Assembly (NCBI GenBank): GCA_905182995.1
Contig: CAJJDP010000151.1
Location: 77,185-141,184, forward strand
DNA: 64,000 nt
Origin: Paramecium octaurelia
Taxonomy: Eukaryota > Ciliophora > Oligohymenophorea > Peniculida > Parameciidae
Direction: 5' to 3'
Below, piece after piece: positions 46,768 to 60,027 of the stretch. A model generated the notes under the pieces. It had not been told where the DNA came from. It did not search any database and saw only the letters and a list, made by a program, of their open reading frames with translations. Numbering within the stretch: the stretch's first letter is position 1; the number at the start of each line of letters is the position of its first letter. A program made the translations under genes and the position numbers.

Positions 46768-49700
46768 TCATTAAATATTATTATTTTCTTTTTTTAGGAC
46801 TGCTTTTAGTTGAGTTTCATTAACGATATAATTTATGTAAGGTTCCAAGTTGAAATCTAATGAGAAGTTTTAAGAATATCTTAAATTTTAGTCTTCAGGC
46901 TTTTCTAATTTCAATAGTTTTTTGTTGAAAAATACTCCCAACCTTACTACAAACATTCCACAATAATAAAAGTAAGTTGTTTTGGATAATTAAACACACT
47001 CGTCAATTCCTGGTAAGTTGACTTATACCTATAATTTATAAGTAATAATTTAATACTTCAGGCTTAGAAGACTCCTTCATTTCAAAAAGTAAATTACTTT
47101 TTTAAATTTTATTCTTAATAAGGTTAATGATGAATTTAAGGAATGGCCACTCTAATGCTTGATAAGCTACATCTTCAACGCTCAGTTGCATCAGTCTAGT
47201 TTTCGATTTTAATTCAAATATCTTAGCAAATTACAATACCAGTGTATCAATAAATGATATGTAATTGATTTGGAAGCTTTGGTCTTTAGTGAAAACTTTC
47301 TTGATACTAGATTTCCTGTTCTCATTTTCCCCAAGAACTGTTTCAAAGAATATTCCATCTATGACTGATATCAATTTCTTGAATAACAAAGGTGGGAAAT
47401 TGTACTCGTCTGCAGTAATCTTATTATTTTCTATATAAATTGGCCAATCCAATTCATAGACAAAATATGGAGGTACTTGGTATTTCTTATATTTTTCTTG
47501 TAATTATTTTAGTTCTTCAATTTCATAATCACTTAGTTAGCTTTTTTATTTTTTCTAATTGATTTTCTCCTTATTTAATTCCATCATACTCTAATACTCT
47601 CCAATGTTATTGCCCTCCACACTTAAGAACTTTTTGATATAATTAAATTGGCTTTGTTTTTTTGTGTAGTCGTCCTATTAAAAATATCAAATATAAAAAT
47701 TACAATTAACTATTTAACTTAGGTTTCCCTACTGCATTTCTAGTAGAATAAGCCTTTTTTTAAGATCTGAATATTCAGTGTAATTTCATACTGAAATGAT
47801 TTAACATCGAAGTAAGCTCGAACGTTGACTTCTTCCTCGATAGTAAGATTTTTCCTTTAAACTATTTTGTTATTATTTTCATCTTCATAGAATATTTCTC
47901 TATCTAAATCGACAACGTGGACAAGATTGTTGTACAAATCTCCAAATGAAAATGGATACTTCTCTTCAAGTTGCTCATTAATAACCTTAATGCTATCAGC
48001 TTATAATTAATTTGGTTTTATTGCAATTTAGACTTGGAATGAATTGATAATATATTGTTTGTTCCTTAATTCCTCCTAGAGTTACTTATTTGAAATGTTC
48101 TCGAACCTTTACTTTTCTGTAAGCTCTTAATATTCTTTGAGAATGTTGGGATTGATCTAGAGATTCAAAATGTTGTTTTTTTCCTGATAAATCATAGGAA
48201 TTTCGATTTAATAATTGAATCCAATAAGCTCTTTGTCCACTGTAATCTCCTTGATTGATTGCACCTTCAAAGAACTGTTTTTTGCTTTCGAATTTTCCAA
48301 AAGCTCAATGTTAATTGTAACTGTATCATTTGGGTCAATTTGTTACTTAAATATCTCAAGTTCTGAGATAAAATTTAAGACTATGCTTAAAATACAAAAC
48401 TAAATTTCAATTATATATTTATACCCCTCTATAGATTTTATCCTTGCACATTTTGTCAGTCTTAGCGAACTCAAATTAGAATAGTCTCAATAGATCATTT
48501 TGCTAATAATTAAAGTTAAAATTCTCAGATTTCCTCCTTGCATTGAGGAAATTGAGTATTCCTTGAATAAAGGATTTCTCCTTGAAAATATCCTTATTAA
48601 TGGCAGCCTTGGATTATTGAGTCCACTCCATTACTATATTATACAAGTCATTGTTCCTAATCTAAAATATCATAAAAAGTATAAATTAATTTAGATCCTA
48701 AATTGAAAATCTTTCTAAAAGATGATTAATGATGGGTATAATTTTTAAGGGAGCAGTATCTTTTTCACCAACGTAATCAATCAGGTCATTGCCTGTTGAA
48801 ATATAAATTACCAAAATAGCAGCATTTTAAAAGTTCAACTCTACATCTTCAACTAACAGCTATTCCAAAACTCTATTGTAAAATTCTTATTGCTTCTCAA
48901 CCATTTATTCCAAATCCTTCTTTTTTATTTATTTTTACTCAATAGGTTGTAGTATCTCTTAAGTTGACTAGTGACGAATGATGGGCAGCATGTATTTGTA
49001 AATCATAAATTATTTAAATGGCTCTACTTGGTCAGTATCTTTTGAATTTCTTTCAAGAAAATCTGGTTGATTGTAGTATACATAGAGCAGAACCTCTGGA
49101 AGGAATTGTTCGAACTAATCCTTCAGTTGGTTCTAATCATAATATTCCATCGTTTTGAGTCCTTTTGTATAATCAAACTAAAAGTAAGTTTTAAAAGCAT
49201 CAATCACTTCTTATTAAACCCAAAAGAGTTTAAGTTTAGGATGAAACTTTCTCACATAATCAATTATACCCGTTTAATATTTCAGAGCTCGATCAAATCC
49301 ATAAAGTTGAAGGTAAAAAAATTATTATTCAACTAATAACTTATTCATTTGGATTTCTTGGATATCATCGGTTAGCTTGACCGATTAATTTACATTTAAT
49401 AAAAAGTTTAAATCAGGCTTGAATATCAACATGATCTTAAACAACAACAAACTTATTTGTAAGGAGTTTAACTGCTTTTGATTTCCTTCAAAATACTTTT
49501 TAAGCATAAGGTAAAGCTTGTAGTACACAATTCGATAATTTCCTTACTCTTTCTCGTACTTATTGCAATAATTGATCAAAACTTAATCGTCTTATTTCAA
49601 TTCTAAAGAGCATTTACTCAAAGAATTTGATAAAAACTCAAACACTGCCTTATCTTCAAATGGATTTCTTACCAAAATGATATTCTTATCAAATATCATA

Positions 49701-52700
49701 CAAAAATCTGGAAATCCCTAATAAATTGAATATTCCAACAAAGTTAATGAAATTTCCTAATTGTTAATTTCTTAATCCCTACCTCCATCTTCTGCTTCTA
49801 ATTATTAACTTGACTCACTGAAATTCGTATTATTCATGATTTCTGATAGAACTTCATAATAATCCTTATCGTTTTTGAGTAACTTTCTTAAGAATTAAAC
49901 GATTTTACTAAAAAGCAGCCCATACTTCTTAGTGATGATTGGTAAGAAGCAGTTGTATTTGGAAATATTCTATTCATTCTCTTTAACATTAAATTTCATC
50001 CAATTATAAAATAAATTTAAATCGACACCATCCACTATAAAATTCTCAAAGTACTTTATTGACGATTATTCAGAAGAATACGTCAATACTTAATAAAATA
50101 TCGGCAAATTTAGATATACCTATAATTCTGGCTTGTTTTCATAATCCTTATATAGTAATGAGAGCTTCATATTGAGAATTTATTCTGATAAAAGATCGAA
50201 AAGTGTATAACTGCCACTACTTGAAGCTAAGCACAAATACTTGATAATTTACTCTTCCTTTAAAGGACTCTTGGGTTTATTTATATTGATATAATGTTCT
50301 AAAAATTTTATGAATTCCTTACTTGAAATCAGTGTGTAATGGCATTTTACTATTAAATATTCAAATAAATTAAGGCTCTTTAAATCAGCAATGGCAAATG
50401 GTTCTCCATTCACAAATTATATTTCCTTCTCATAATTTTTGAAGAAAGGTTTAACTTTGGCTTTCAACAATTTGATGAAGTATGGAATATTATTTTAAGA
50501 TGGAACAACCAATCTTATAGCAGGTTCAATCTCAGCTAAAACATAAAAATAAAAAATTTACATTTTTATGGCAAAGTTTCAATTTTTCTAAATAGTCTTG
50601 CTTCTTAAATTTGCTATTTTCTTGTCTATGGGTTTGATTTTTTCTAATCTCCTGCTTTAATTTATTAATCGCGTTAAAGTTCTGGTTCATCTTCTCTGTT
50701 TTTTTCTCCTAAATCTAAACTATGAACTAAATCATAAAATTCATATTTATTCAACTAAGAACCCATAAACTCTAAAGCTCTCTAATCTGTTGTCTTAGAC
50801 CTCATCAAGGAAACAGCAAGTGCATCTAAAATATGAATTAAAATCTACTATATAGAAATTAAATATTGTTTTCAAATATTCCTGAAAAATCTTCGGGGAC
50901 AAAGTTCTTAACAATTATGAGAATGACTTCGGTTGCAAATTACAATTACAATGGCTACTATTCCTTTTTTAAAGTGTAATCCAAAGCCCTAAATATTCTC
51001 AACGACCTACTCTTCTCCTATTCCATGACGTTCTTTAAAGTAGGTAAAAAGTTTTATTCCAAAAATTAGAGATTCATCTTCATCCTTTTGTCAATCCTAA
51101 CCAATTCTAAATTTGAAGCCTGCTATTTTAGATTCTATAGAATGATATTCTCAATCGCTGTGAATATTCTATTCTCCTTATTGTTCAATTTATCAAATAG
51201 GGTAACATTGCTTAATATTAAAGGCAATAGTGATATCTTCTCCAATTTATCCTTTAATTCAGGTTTTTGTTGTAATAAATTATCTAAATTATCTTTCAAT
51301 GCGTCCAATATTAATTCAACTGTTTTTTCGATATTTGGTTTTGGAGCATTCCAATTGCTATACATCGTTCCAGGATTTTGAGTGAAAAAGTTCTGCCTCA
51401 ATTTCTAAGAATAGTATTGTTAGAATGCTTGCTTATTTAAGTTATGATTATAAGTATTCAAACTTTTAGGCATATTAGCTGATTTCTCCAAGGATTTCTT
51501 AGCATTTTATAGGAGGCAACCCAAGGCTCCTGCATCAAATAAATTATATTGACTTAGTATAATTTGTCTTTTGGTTGGGATGATAAATTAAGGTTGAACC
51601 TTTTATACTTGCTCTGAATTTGGTTTTAAAGGAGGAACAGGTGTTGCAAGAAGTTGTTTTTCCAACTGATTTAATGCAATGTCTTCTAATAAGTTTAATA
51701 CCAATTCAGGTTTATTTGCTGCTAACTTTTTAAGGATTGTAGGCAATCTATCTGATAGTCCATACTTTGTTAAGGCCTTTGCAGCTATGTCGTAGTCTTT
51801 TACGGTTGCAGCTTCCTTTGTGTCAGCCATGTATTAATCAAACTCTTGCTGTGTTAAACAAACAGCCGGATGATAACTTAGGGATCTGTAATATTGTCCA
51901 TATTTTGAATATAAAGGTCTGAGAACACTTGAATTACGAGATGTTACATTATCAGGAGATTTGTTCCACAAATACATTAAACAATTGTTAACTAGTAATT
52001 GGTTTTTTGAATTAAGGGCTGCATTTAGCACTTATTTCATCGTGTAACTATTTACATTGTTAACCTCCTTTATTCTGTCTAATAGTTATGGATTGCGCTT
52101 ATAAAAGTTGTCCTCTTATTAATTTAATGATTTTGTATTATTTTGATTTTATCTCAGAGCCTTAAATATCTTGGGATATTGTTATTTGGAAAAATTAGTA
52201 GGTAGTGATCTTGCCATTTAAGTGAGAAGCTTCTTTATATAGTCTTATCTACCTTCGATGTTATCTTATTTTAACTTGTCTATGAACTTTAAAACATCAT
52301 CCAATCCTTTTTCAGTCATTAACTTTGAGGTGTATTTAAAGAATTGTTACTAGTCTTAAGCTGATACTAGGCTTAGAGGGTTTTCTTTATTTTTTAATTA
52401 TCCTGTAAGCCCCTCCTACCATAGGTTTTTAGCGAAATCACTTCTTTATTCTTGATAAGCTTGAACCTGTTCAGGAGTGAGGAGTTTTTATAGTTCTTCT
52501 TCAAATCCTAGTTTAACCAGTTCTTCATATGGTGATTTCTAATTCTAATAAAATTATTTAGCCAGAATTCGTGGTTCCATTTTGATTGTTTACAAGATTA
52601 ATTCTTTTAAGATTCTATTTAATTTGAGAGATGTAAATTTTGTTTCGTTCAAGATTTGTTGTATGCCAATAAAGATTTCTAAAGGATATTTTGCATAAAA

Positions 52701-55700
52701 TGAAGCCAAAGCGTTTAACATTTCCTCCTTAGTGTTCTTGATTTAATTATTTTTATCCTTATCATAAATTGTAATCTAACCATAATCATCTGAAATGAAT
52801 TCGTCTTGATTAGAGGAAATAATGAAATCTGGATCAGGATTGATTTAACAAGGCATAAGACCTTATTATTTTTAGAAGTTGCCCAGGAATTATTCAAGAA
52901 ATTCTATTTTACCTGATCTTGCTAGATTGTAAATGGCAAACGACAATTCGTTTTGAACAGAATTATAATTTTCAATGTTCAAAGAAAACCATTAAATCCA
53001 ATCGATTTCTTGAGAAACCAATGCAAATATGCCTGGTTGAAGTAGAGCAAGTGCCTTCGATACTTGTATGTGATTGATATAGTAATCCTTTAAATCATCA
53101 TCCTCCTCTATCTCGATGTTATGAATTTTAAAGAGGCATTTGGCTCTGAAGAGAGACTAAGAATATTGCTTCTTTAATGGTTACTTCATGATGCCCAAGA
53201 TTTCTTAAATTGATTTGATTTCTTCTTCAGTAAAACTAGAATATGAATATTAATATTTACGCAGGGACAACGCTCGAGAGCTTTGTTAAATATAGAACAA
53301 GGGGAGTTGCATCGTATGGCCACATTGGGCTGATTAGAAGTTCCTCTTATTTTTGAGGTTCCAATAAACCTAGCAAATATTGCAGAGATTATTTCTATCC
53401 TATTGGATTGATGTCTTAATTCAAGGCTAAGGCATGAATAAAGCTTTTTCCTTGTGGAGTAGTCATGTCGAACATCTTCTAGGGATCAAGTTTGGGACTG
53501 TCTTTAAAATCATCATTAGGGTTATTGGGATGATATTGGTTGACCATCTAATTGATGACATTAAAAGGTCCTTTCTCAATAAAGTCCATCAGAGGAGTAT
53601 TCCCTGTTCCTCCCTGTTGAAAATAAAATAAGGGTTCAGCTTAGAAACCATCATAGAACATGTTCCATCTCTTTCTTCTTACTAATTCGTGACACACATT
53701 CCATAAGCAAGGTTTCTCAAGTAGTTTAACAGGATCTTGTTCTTCATCCTTATTTTCTTTATTATTTTATATTTCCTTCTTTTTCTTTAAGAATTACTAT
53801 TTGACATCGGCAAGAGGTGTGTTTTTATTGATATCCAAATTACTAAATAACCCTGGATGAACATTATCTGGTTGCAACACCAACAATTTTGCTTTCTCCC
53901 TCAATTTCTTTTTCTTAGGTAACACAGGCACTGTGAAATAGATTTTGGTTTTAGCTTCCTCGTAATTCTATTGAATGTGTTATAAAAATGGATCATTAGG
54001 TTCCAAGTGCTTTTTAGATAACTTTACTAATTTGCCTAAAACCATGATGTGTTCATAGTTTTCCATCTTATCGAAGTCTCTACTGTTGATATCAAAATAT
54101 GATATAAAAGAACCAGGATCAATTTGCACATTTCCATCTGCATCAACTTTCGACCCTATTCCAGTCTTGAATTAATCAGCCATCAAATTGACAGTAATTC
54201 CAAAATCTGGTATTTTCTCAGCAATCTTTAAGAACTCAAACAATGGTTCAATTCTAACTCCTTCCATTAAGACACTCTTTATATTCTATACCAACTTCTC
54301 AGCAAACATATCAGCCTATTATATATTCTCTGGATTCGAAAATCCCATATCTTGTATTGTATCAATTATCACTCCATAACAGCCATCATCCATACAGTAA
54401 TCGTATTCACACATACCCATATCATCCACGTGATCAATTAGCAATTGAGATCCTGAACAACCAAATTGATAAAGAGCCTCTTCCAATACCTTCTTTGGTA
54501 ATCTGCCTTAACGAATAGTCTATCTAAGAGCATTAACCTGAACCACCAAGGGGTTCTCATCCAAGGATTTCAACAATGCCATCGTATTTTCTGAAAGTGG
54601 AGGTCTTTTTACACGAGAAGTCCTTCTTGAACTTCCTGAACTAGCATCAAAGTAAAATGTTTCTTTAATGAGAGCCCCTAATTGCCCATCTAAATAAGAT
54701 TGTATATCCTCCTCATTGACAATTGCCAATTCAATGCCTGCATCATTAATCTATATAACCAAAGCTTTGTTTTGTTAATCATCTGGCCATTTGTAAGGAC
54801 CATTCTTGGACTATTCCACTAGCATTCTTCTTTCTCTTTCTTCCAAAGATCGAGGTGATCCCTTAGTATAAGAGAATTAATCTAACATCACATATGTATT
54901 TTACTTAAAGGTGCATCAAACTCACAAATTTCGAACATCTAAAATCTTACACTTATGTCACCAATTAAAGGTGGATCCTCCTAGGAATTGTTCGAATAAG
55001 AAATTCGCTTCTTTCTATATAGTTTTATTTCAGTTGACTGTAATTTCCTCAATTATTTATTTATCTTTTGGAGATTCAAATTATATTTAGTTTATTCGCC
55101 TAGTTGGTCCTACTAATCTGTCACTTTTTATAACAATTAGAATAATGAATTTGTTATATCAAATTGACCTACATATATTGAGTCTTTTCCTTATTTCTTC
55201 CATAAGATTACTTAGATTGGATTTGTATAATTGTAAATGAGAACAGTATCCAAACATTCATTTAATTAATTGGGAAATTCTTTTGCTGAATTCTTAAAGA
55301 AAGTCTAGCCATTATAGTTAAGTTCCCAAAAAAATAATGCCGGCTTATCAACACTAGTTAACTCAGATTTTTAACTGATTCTCAAATCTCTAAAATTTGT
55401 ATAGGTCAAATTTTAAATGTGAATCATTATGAATTTAACATTTTTCGTTAGTTTTTTACCAATAATATGGAACTGCTGACTGCTTGGTGTTCTATCGAAT
55501 TCCTTCTAGGTTTAATCATTAAAGTAGTCGATCAAACCTTGCCACTCTCCAGCACTACTTCTTTTCACTGCCATACCAATCAAATGATTTGCTTTCGCAC
55601 TCTCCTGCGCTTTGATCATGTCATCTACTCATGGTGATTTATGTTTACCTGCATTTTTGATAAATCCTTATCTCAAATACTAATTGAAGACCAATGGGTT

Positions 55701-56410
55701 TAGACTGATACTTGATTTCGAACTGTGCGGCGATTGAATTGATAAACTCTTACTGGAAGCATCAAACTTCTGTTGTTGCTCTCTCACCTCCTCATCTCTT
55801 GCTGTTGGACTGATCAATTAATTTCAATTAATACTTGACATAATAATTTACTAATTTCTAGTTTTGTAACTGTTAAGACTTCTTATCTAACTTTTTTAAA
55901 CTATTGAGTTCCTCCTTTAATTATTTTAACTCTTATTTTTGCTATTCTCTGTCCTTTACTGTAACCTTTTTAGATCGAAATGTAGTAGCTAATAATTGTC
56001 ATACTAATTTCTATACGTTCATTTTTATCTGCCTTCTTTTTGTTTTTTTTCTCTACAATTTATTTCAATTAATCATACCTTCTTCCTGCTGCAGTTATAC
56101 ACTTTTTTCCAATACTTTCCGCAATAAATTCGCTAATTCCTCTTAACTCAATATTGAATTCTCATCTTAATCAAATGTATTTATTATATCCTAAATCTAT
56201 TCGTCATTCATTTGCTATCAATAGTTTCTACGATTACCTTAACATTCACTTGCTTATACATTTCCAGAATGGTTCTTTTCATTTCCGAAAATTCAATGTA
56301 ACCATTTTCTTTTTTTATTAATAAGAAAAATTTATACCATTTTCATCCATGGTATTAAACACGTCCTTAGCCAGAGCCTCGAATTTCTGATCGTCCTTTA
56401 GGAAATCCAT
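46768..56410 (-). CDS. Giant EF-hand protein (about 3,100 residues), alpha-helical solenoid-like
   Basis: Minus strand from ATG at 56410 to TGA 46770-46768. I read 13 introns of 21-29 nt, the first at 56309-56337; the exons sum to 9,312 nt (3,103 residues). Residues about 20-75 hold two EF-hand loops: DENENGYIEFSE and DQDENSILSQEE. A coiled coil follows, then a C2-like beta region (VKFIMIHIQNL), then about 2,400 residues of mostly helical, repeat-free solenoid-like sequence. That part contains a possible ankyrin-like patch (NTPLMDFIEK). At 54888-54890 a TGA overlaps an ATG (TGATG), but a 23-nt intron with matching phase removes it, so I treat both parts as one gene. Calcium control is inferred. 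No family is recognised. It could still be two adjacent genes. Confidence 0.7.
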
Positions 56411-57115
56411 TTATTATTTAATTTATTAAATATTATTCAGGTTTCTTTGTTGATTTCAACATAAAATATCTAAAAAAAGTATAACACACTTATAAAATAT
56501 AATATTAATTTGTCACCAACCAAACTAACTTAATATCAACGTTGGGCCAAATTTAAATACTTGAATCACTTAAAATAAGAGTGCATTTTTTTTTAAACTC
56601 AATCCCCCCCCCTCTATATTTTGTAATTGCATCTTTTGCAAACTTTACTCCTGGGACATCAGTCATTAACTCAGCAATCCTTGCTAATTTTTGAAGCTCA
56701 TCTCCAGAATGCCAAGATTGGCTATCTTAAACTCAAGGAATATATTCAAATTATGGGAAAACAGTCTCCCCTGCAATCATTTTAATTGTAGTTGGGTTTC
56801 CATTTCCTATAAAATAATCTATGATATTTAGATTAATTAAATCAAAGCAGCAGAGTGTCAGAATTATTTGCAATAATTTTGATAAGTTAAAATATATATA
56901 TTGATAATTATAACTGCTACAAGTGTCAATTTATATAATTAATAAGTTGTCCTTTAAGATCTATTAAGTGAAGGTGGATATTCATTGATATCATAATTGA
57001 TTAATGGAATCTGTATTGGTAGTGTATTTTTGTTGTTTTTTCATTGTGAGAACTGTAGAATAATTTGAAGTAAATGATTTTAATTAAGTATCCTCAAATA
57101 TATAATTTAATTAAA
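56411..57115. other. Intergenic with C9 run and possible coding remnant
   Basis: A run of nine C at 56604-56612 stands out in the AT-rich background. On the minus strand, about 56610-56850, a frame reads like protein (GNGNPTTIKMIAGETVF and SWHSGDELQKLARIAE) but is broken by one TGA and lacks a clear start. It is probably a small gene fragment. Nothing else is seen up to the channel gene start. Confidence 0.35.
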
Positions 57116-59971
57116 ATGTAGTATGCAGCAACCAGCAAATGCAAATTGATGTCTCCTTAGATAGAACAAGAGATGAACTCTAAGGGCTTGGATAATTCAA
57201 TTTTGGAAATGAGTCCAATGAAGATAGAAACTTCTAACCCAGGCGTTTCAACAACTTAGCAATTGGTTTCTATATAGAAATTCGGTGGGGTAACCATGAG
57301 GATCAATTCAATCCCAATTGACACATTATAACCGCCAGATTTACCTGAATCGGAAGGAATATTGTCTATCGACAAATAAAGGGAAAATCAAGCGATGCTG
57401 TCAAAAAAGTAATCGCCATTCGCTAAGTTAATTATTAATTGTCATTCATTGAAGTTTGCCAACAAAATGATTAGCTTTATAAGACCTGATTGTAAATTTT
57501 CTCAAAAATAGCACCAGATTTTAAACGACCAAGCAAGTTCGTATATGAGATAGAAAGGTAAGATAAGTGGCAATTTTGTGCAATAAAACCTCAATACGAT
57601 AGATTTGCAGATCAGACTCAAATTGAGGACATGGAAAAATGGAATAGTAAATAAATTATAAGGATGCTTCACTTAATTATATAATTACATCCCATTAATA
57701 GAACCAAATAATATTTAGAAATTAGTGTGGGACTTTTTGCTCTGTCTCATTCGCATATACTTGATAATCTGGTCTCCCATCATAATATCGTTTCCATTTT
57801 TGTAGAATGACCATGCAAGCTATTTCCTATTCAGTTGCGTATTTCTGGCATTCGATTTGCTGATTAGAAACTTCACCATTTATTTTCACAAAGGATTGCC
57901 AGTCAGAGATCGCTCAAAATTATTTAAGAAGCAAATTAATTTTGGTTTAGTAATCGAATTAGGGAGTATCTTATTCGGAATCCTGGTATCCCTCGATTAC
58001 TAATTAAGCACATGGTTATTCATCCTGTTTTATTATTAATTGAGAAACATAATGAAATTGGTCGACATCATTCAATATAATTTGAAGCCCACTAAAATGG
58101 TCAGTTCTGTCATAGATCTTTTCAAATTAATAGCTACCGTGTTATTAATACAGCATTTTTGTGGTTGTTTATGGTAATGAGTTTAATTCCTAATTGCTTA
58201 GGTTAAAATTAGGTTAGTATTACGATAGTCAAGGAAAAATGAACTGGATGATAGATGTAAAGGATGAAAGTTGGTAGGTGCAATTTCTTGAATCCTTTTA
58301 CTTCATGAGCGTGACCATGTTTACTGTAGGATATGGAGATATCACACCCACAAGTAAAGATACATTATTATATGATTAGATTCACTGGAAAAGATGTTTT
58401 GTATTTGTTACATGTTCTTGTCCACTTTGCAATATTCCTATTCAGTCAACACAATTGGGTTAATCCTTACTGAGATGAAAGAAAATAATGAAATGATTAG
58501 ATAAAAGATGACATGCATTAATGAGTATTTGCACTGTAAGAAATTGAGTACTGAACTCTCTATGAAAGTAAGGGAGTATTTTAATTTTTATTGGAATCAA
58601 GAAATTATCCAAAAGAAAAATGAACAAATAAGACTCATCACTCTATTACCAGAAGATCTTTAAAAGAAGTTGAAGCTGGAATCAGCCTCATCTTTGATTA
58701 TCAAATGTCCCTATTTTTCTCAGTTTCCTAAACCTGCTTTAGAGTGTCTACTCTAAAACATCGAATTTAATATCTTTTAACCAGGTGTCTATGTAAATCC
58801 ATAAAATTATATTTACATAATAGAAAATGGAAAAGTTGAAGTCATGCAAGAGAAGGTTTGATTATAAATATTTTAGGTTGTCATTGACACACTAAAAGAG
58901 AATTAGTATTTTGGTTTACAAGAACTCTTTTCATAAAGTGATAAAGTCACCTATAAATCAGCAGATTTCACCAGTCTATTAATGATTCCACGTTCTGAAG
59001 TCCTCAAAGTTGTTAGTAAATTCCAATTACAAATCATACCCGATAAGTTTTGTTATATCTGTCATGATAAAAGACATTATACTCATTAATGTAATGTTGT
59101 CCATTATATCCCTGATATTGAGAAGGTAATTATGAGATATCATTTTAATAATGTTCAAGAAAGAGGCACATTAAGATAAACTTAGAAAAGTCGGACAAAA
59201 TTTTATGCATTGAATGAATAAGTTCTGATATAAGGTAGTGCTAAAATATATCAATTGGAGAATGATATAGTTCCAGAAAATGAAATCCAAGAACAATAGA
59301 GTCAAGGCTTTAGTATCCATCAAAATGGACCTCCGAAAATTAATGTTGTTACTTTTGAAGATCAACAGGTATAATTAAATCCTCCGGAATGGCTGGTCGA
59401 AACTTCATTTAATCCTGCGAAATTCATGCAAAGAACCAGCTTATTACAATAGACTCAAATCTTAGATAGTTTTAAGAACAAAAGGGATAAGAAACTTTTG
59501 CTATCTGGAAACACCAATAAATAAAGTGATTTAACAGTGCTTTCAGACAAACCGGGAGACTTTCAAGAAGCTTTAACTAAATTGTAATCCATTCTACCCA
59601 AATTGTCAAATAATGAATACGAGAAATGTTTCCTACTCATTAAAAAGCTCGAAGGAGAGTTAGGCTTAACTGAAATTCCAGATTTTGAATAGCTTAGGGA
59701 ATTTGATAAATTTGATAGAGAATGGAACATTGATAGAATCATTACTAAACTGATGAGACCTATACGAAAAAATAATACAGAATTATTAAATTAATTATTA
59801 AACAAGTATTCGAAATATCTACTATTTCCTTATGAATTTATACGTCTATTTAGAAATTCCTTAATCGAAGAAGAAGATATTAAACAGAATAAATCGTATT
59901 TGGAGTAAGTTAGACATAGTGTTAGACACTTTTTAAAAAGAAAGGCAACATAAGTATTCCCGACGAAATGA
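57116..59971 (+). CDS. Cyclic-nucleotide-gated K+ channel with CCHC zinc knuckle
   Basis: Four exons (introns 58174-58201, 58354-58379 and 58856-58876), 926 residues. After a disordered N-terminus of about 180 residues come six hydrophobic segments. The pore signature TVGYGD (about residue 395) marks a potassium channel. Next come S6 (CYMFLSTLQYSYSV), a C-linker, and a cyclic-nucleotide-binding-like domain (FQPGVYV, YIIENGKVEVM, FGLQELF). Directly after it, near residues 621-634, CYICHDKRHYTHQC fits a zinc knuckle C-x2-C-x4-H-x4-C. The tail is about 300 residues. CNG/HCN-type channels set ciliary membrane potential and swimming in Paramecium. S4 is poorly charged, so voltage sensing may be weak. 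Confidence 0.9.
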
Positions 59972-60027
59972 GATAATTAATTATATATTCTCGCCAATAA
60001 TACCTATACATTTATATATTATATTAT

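Noticed and set aside
51135..51401. Separate small genes within 46.8-56.4 kb (several short ORFs on both strands)
   Set aside because: Minus-strand ones are uninterrupted pieces of the giant gene between TAA/TAG (Gln) codons; plus-strand ones are shadows.
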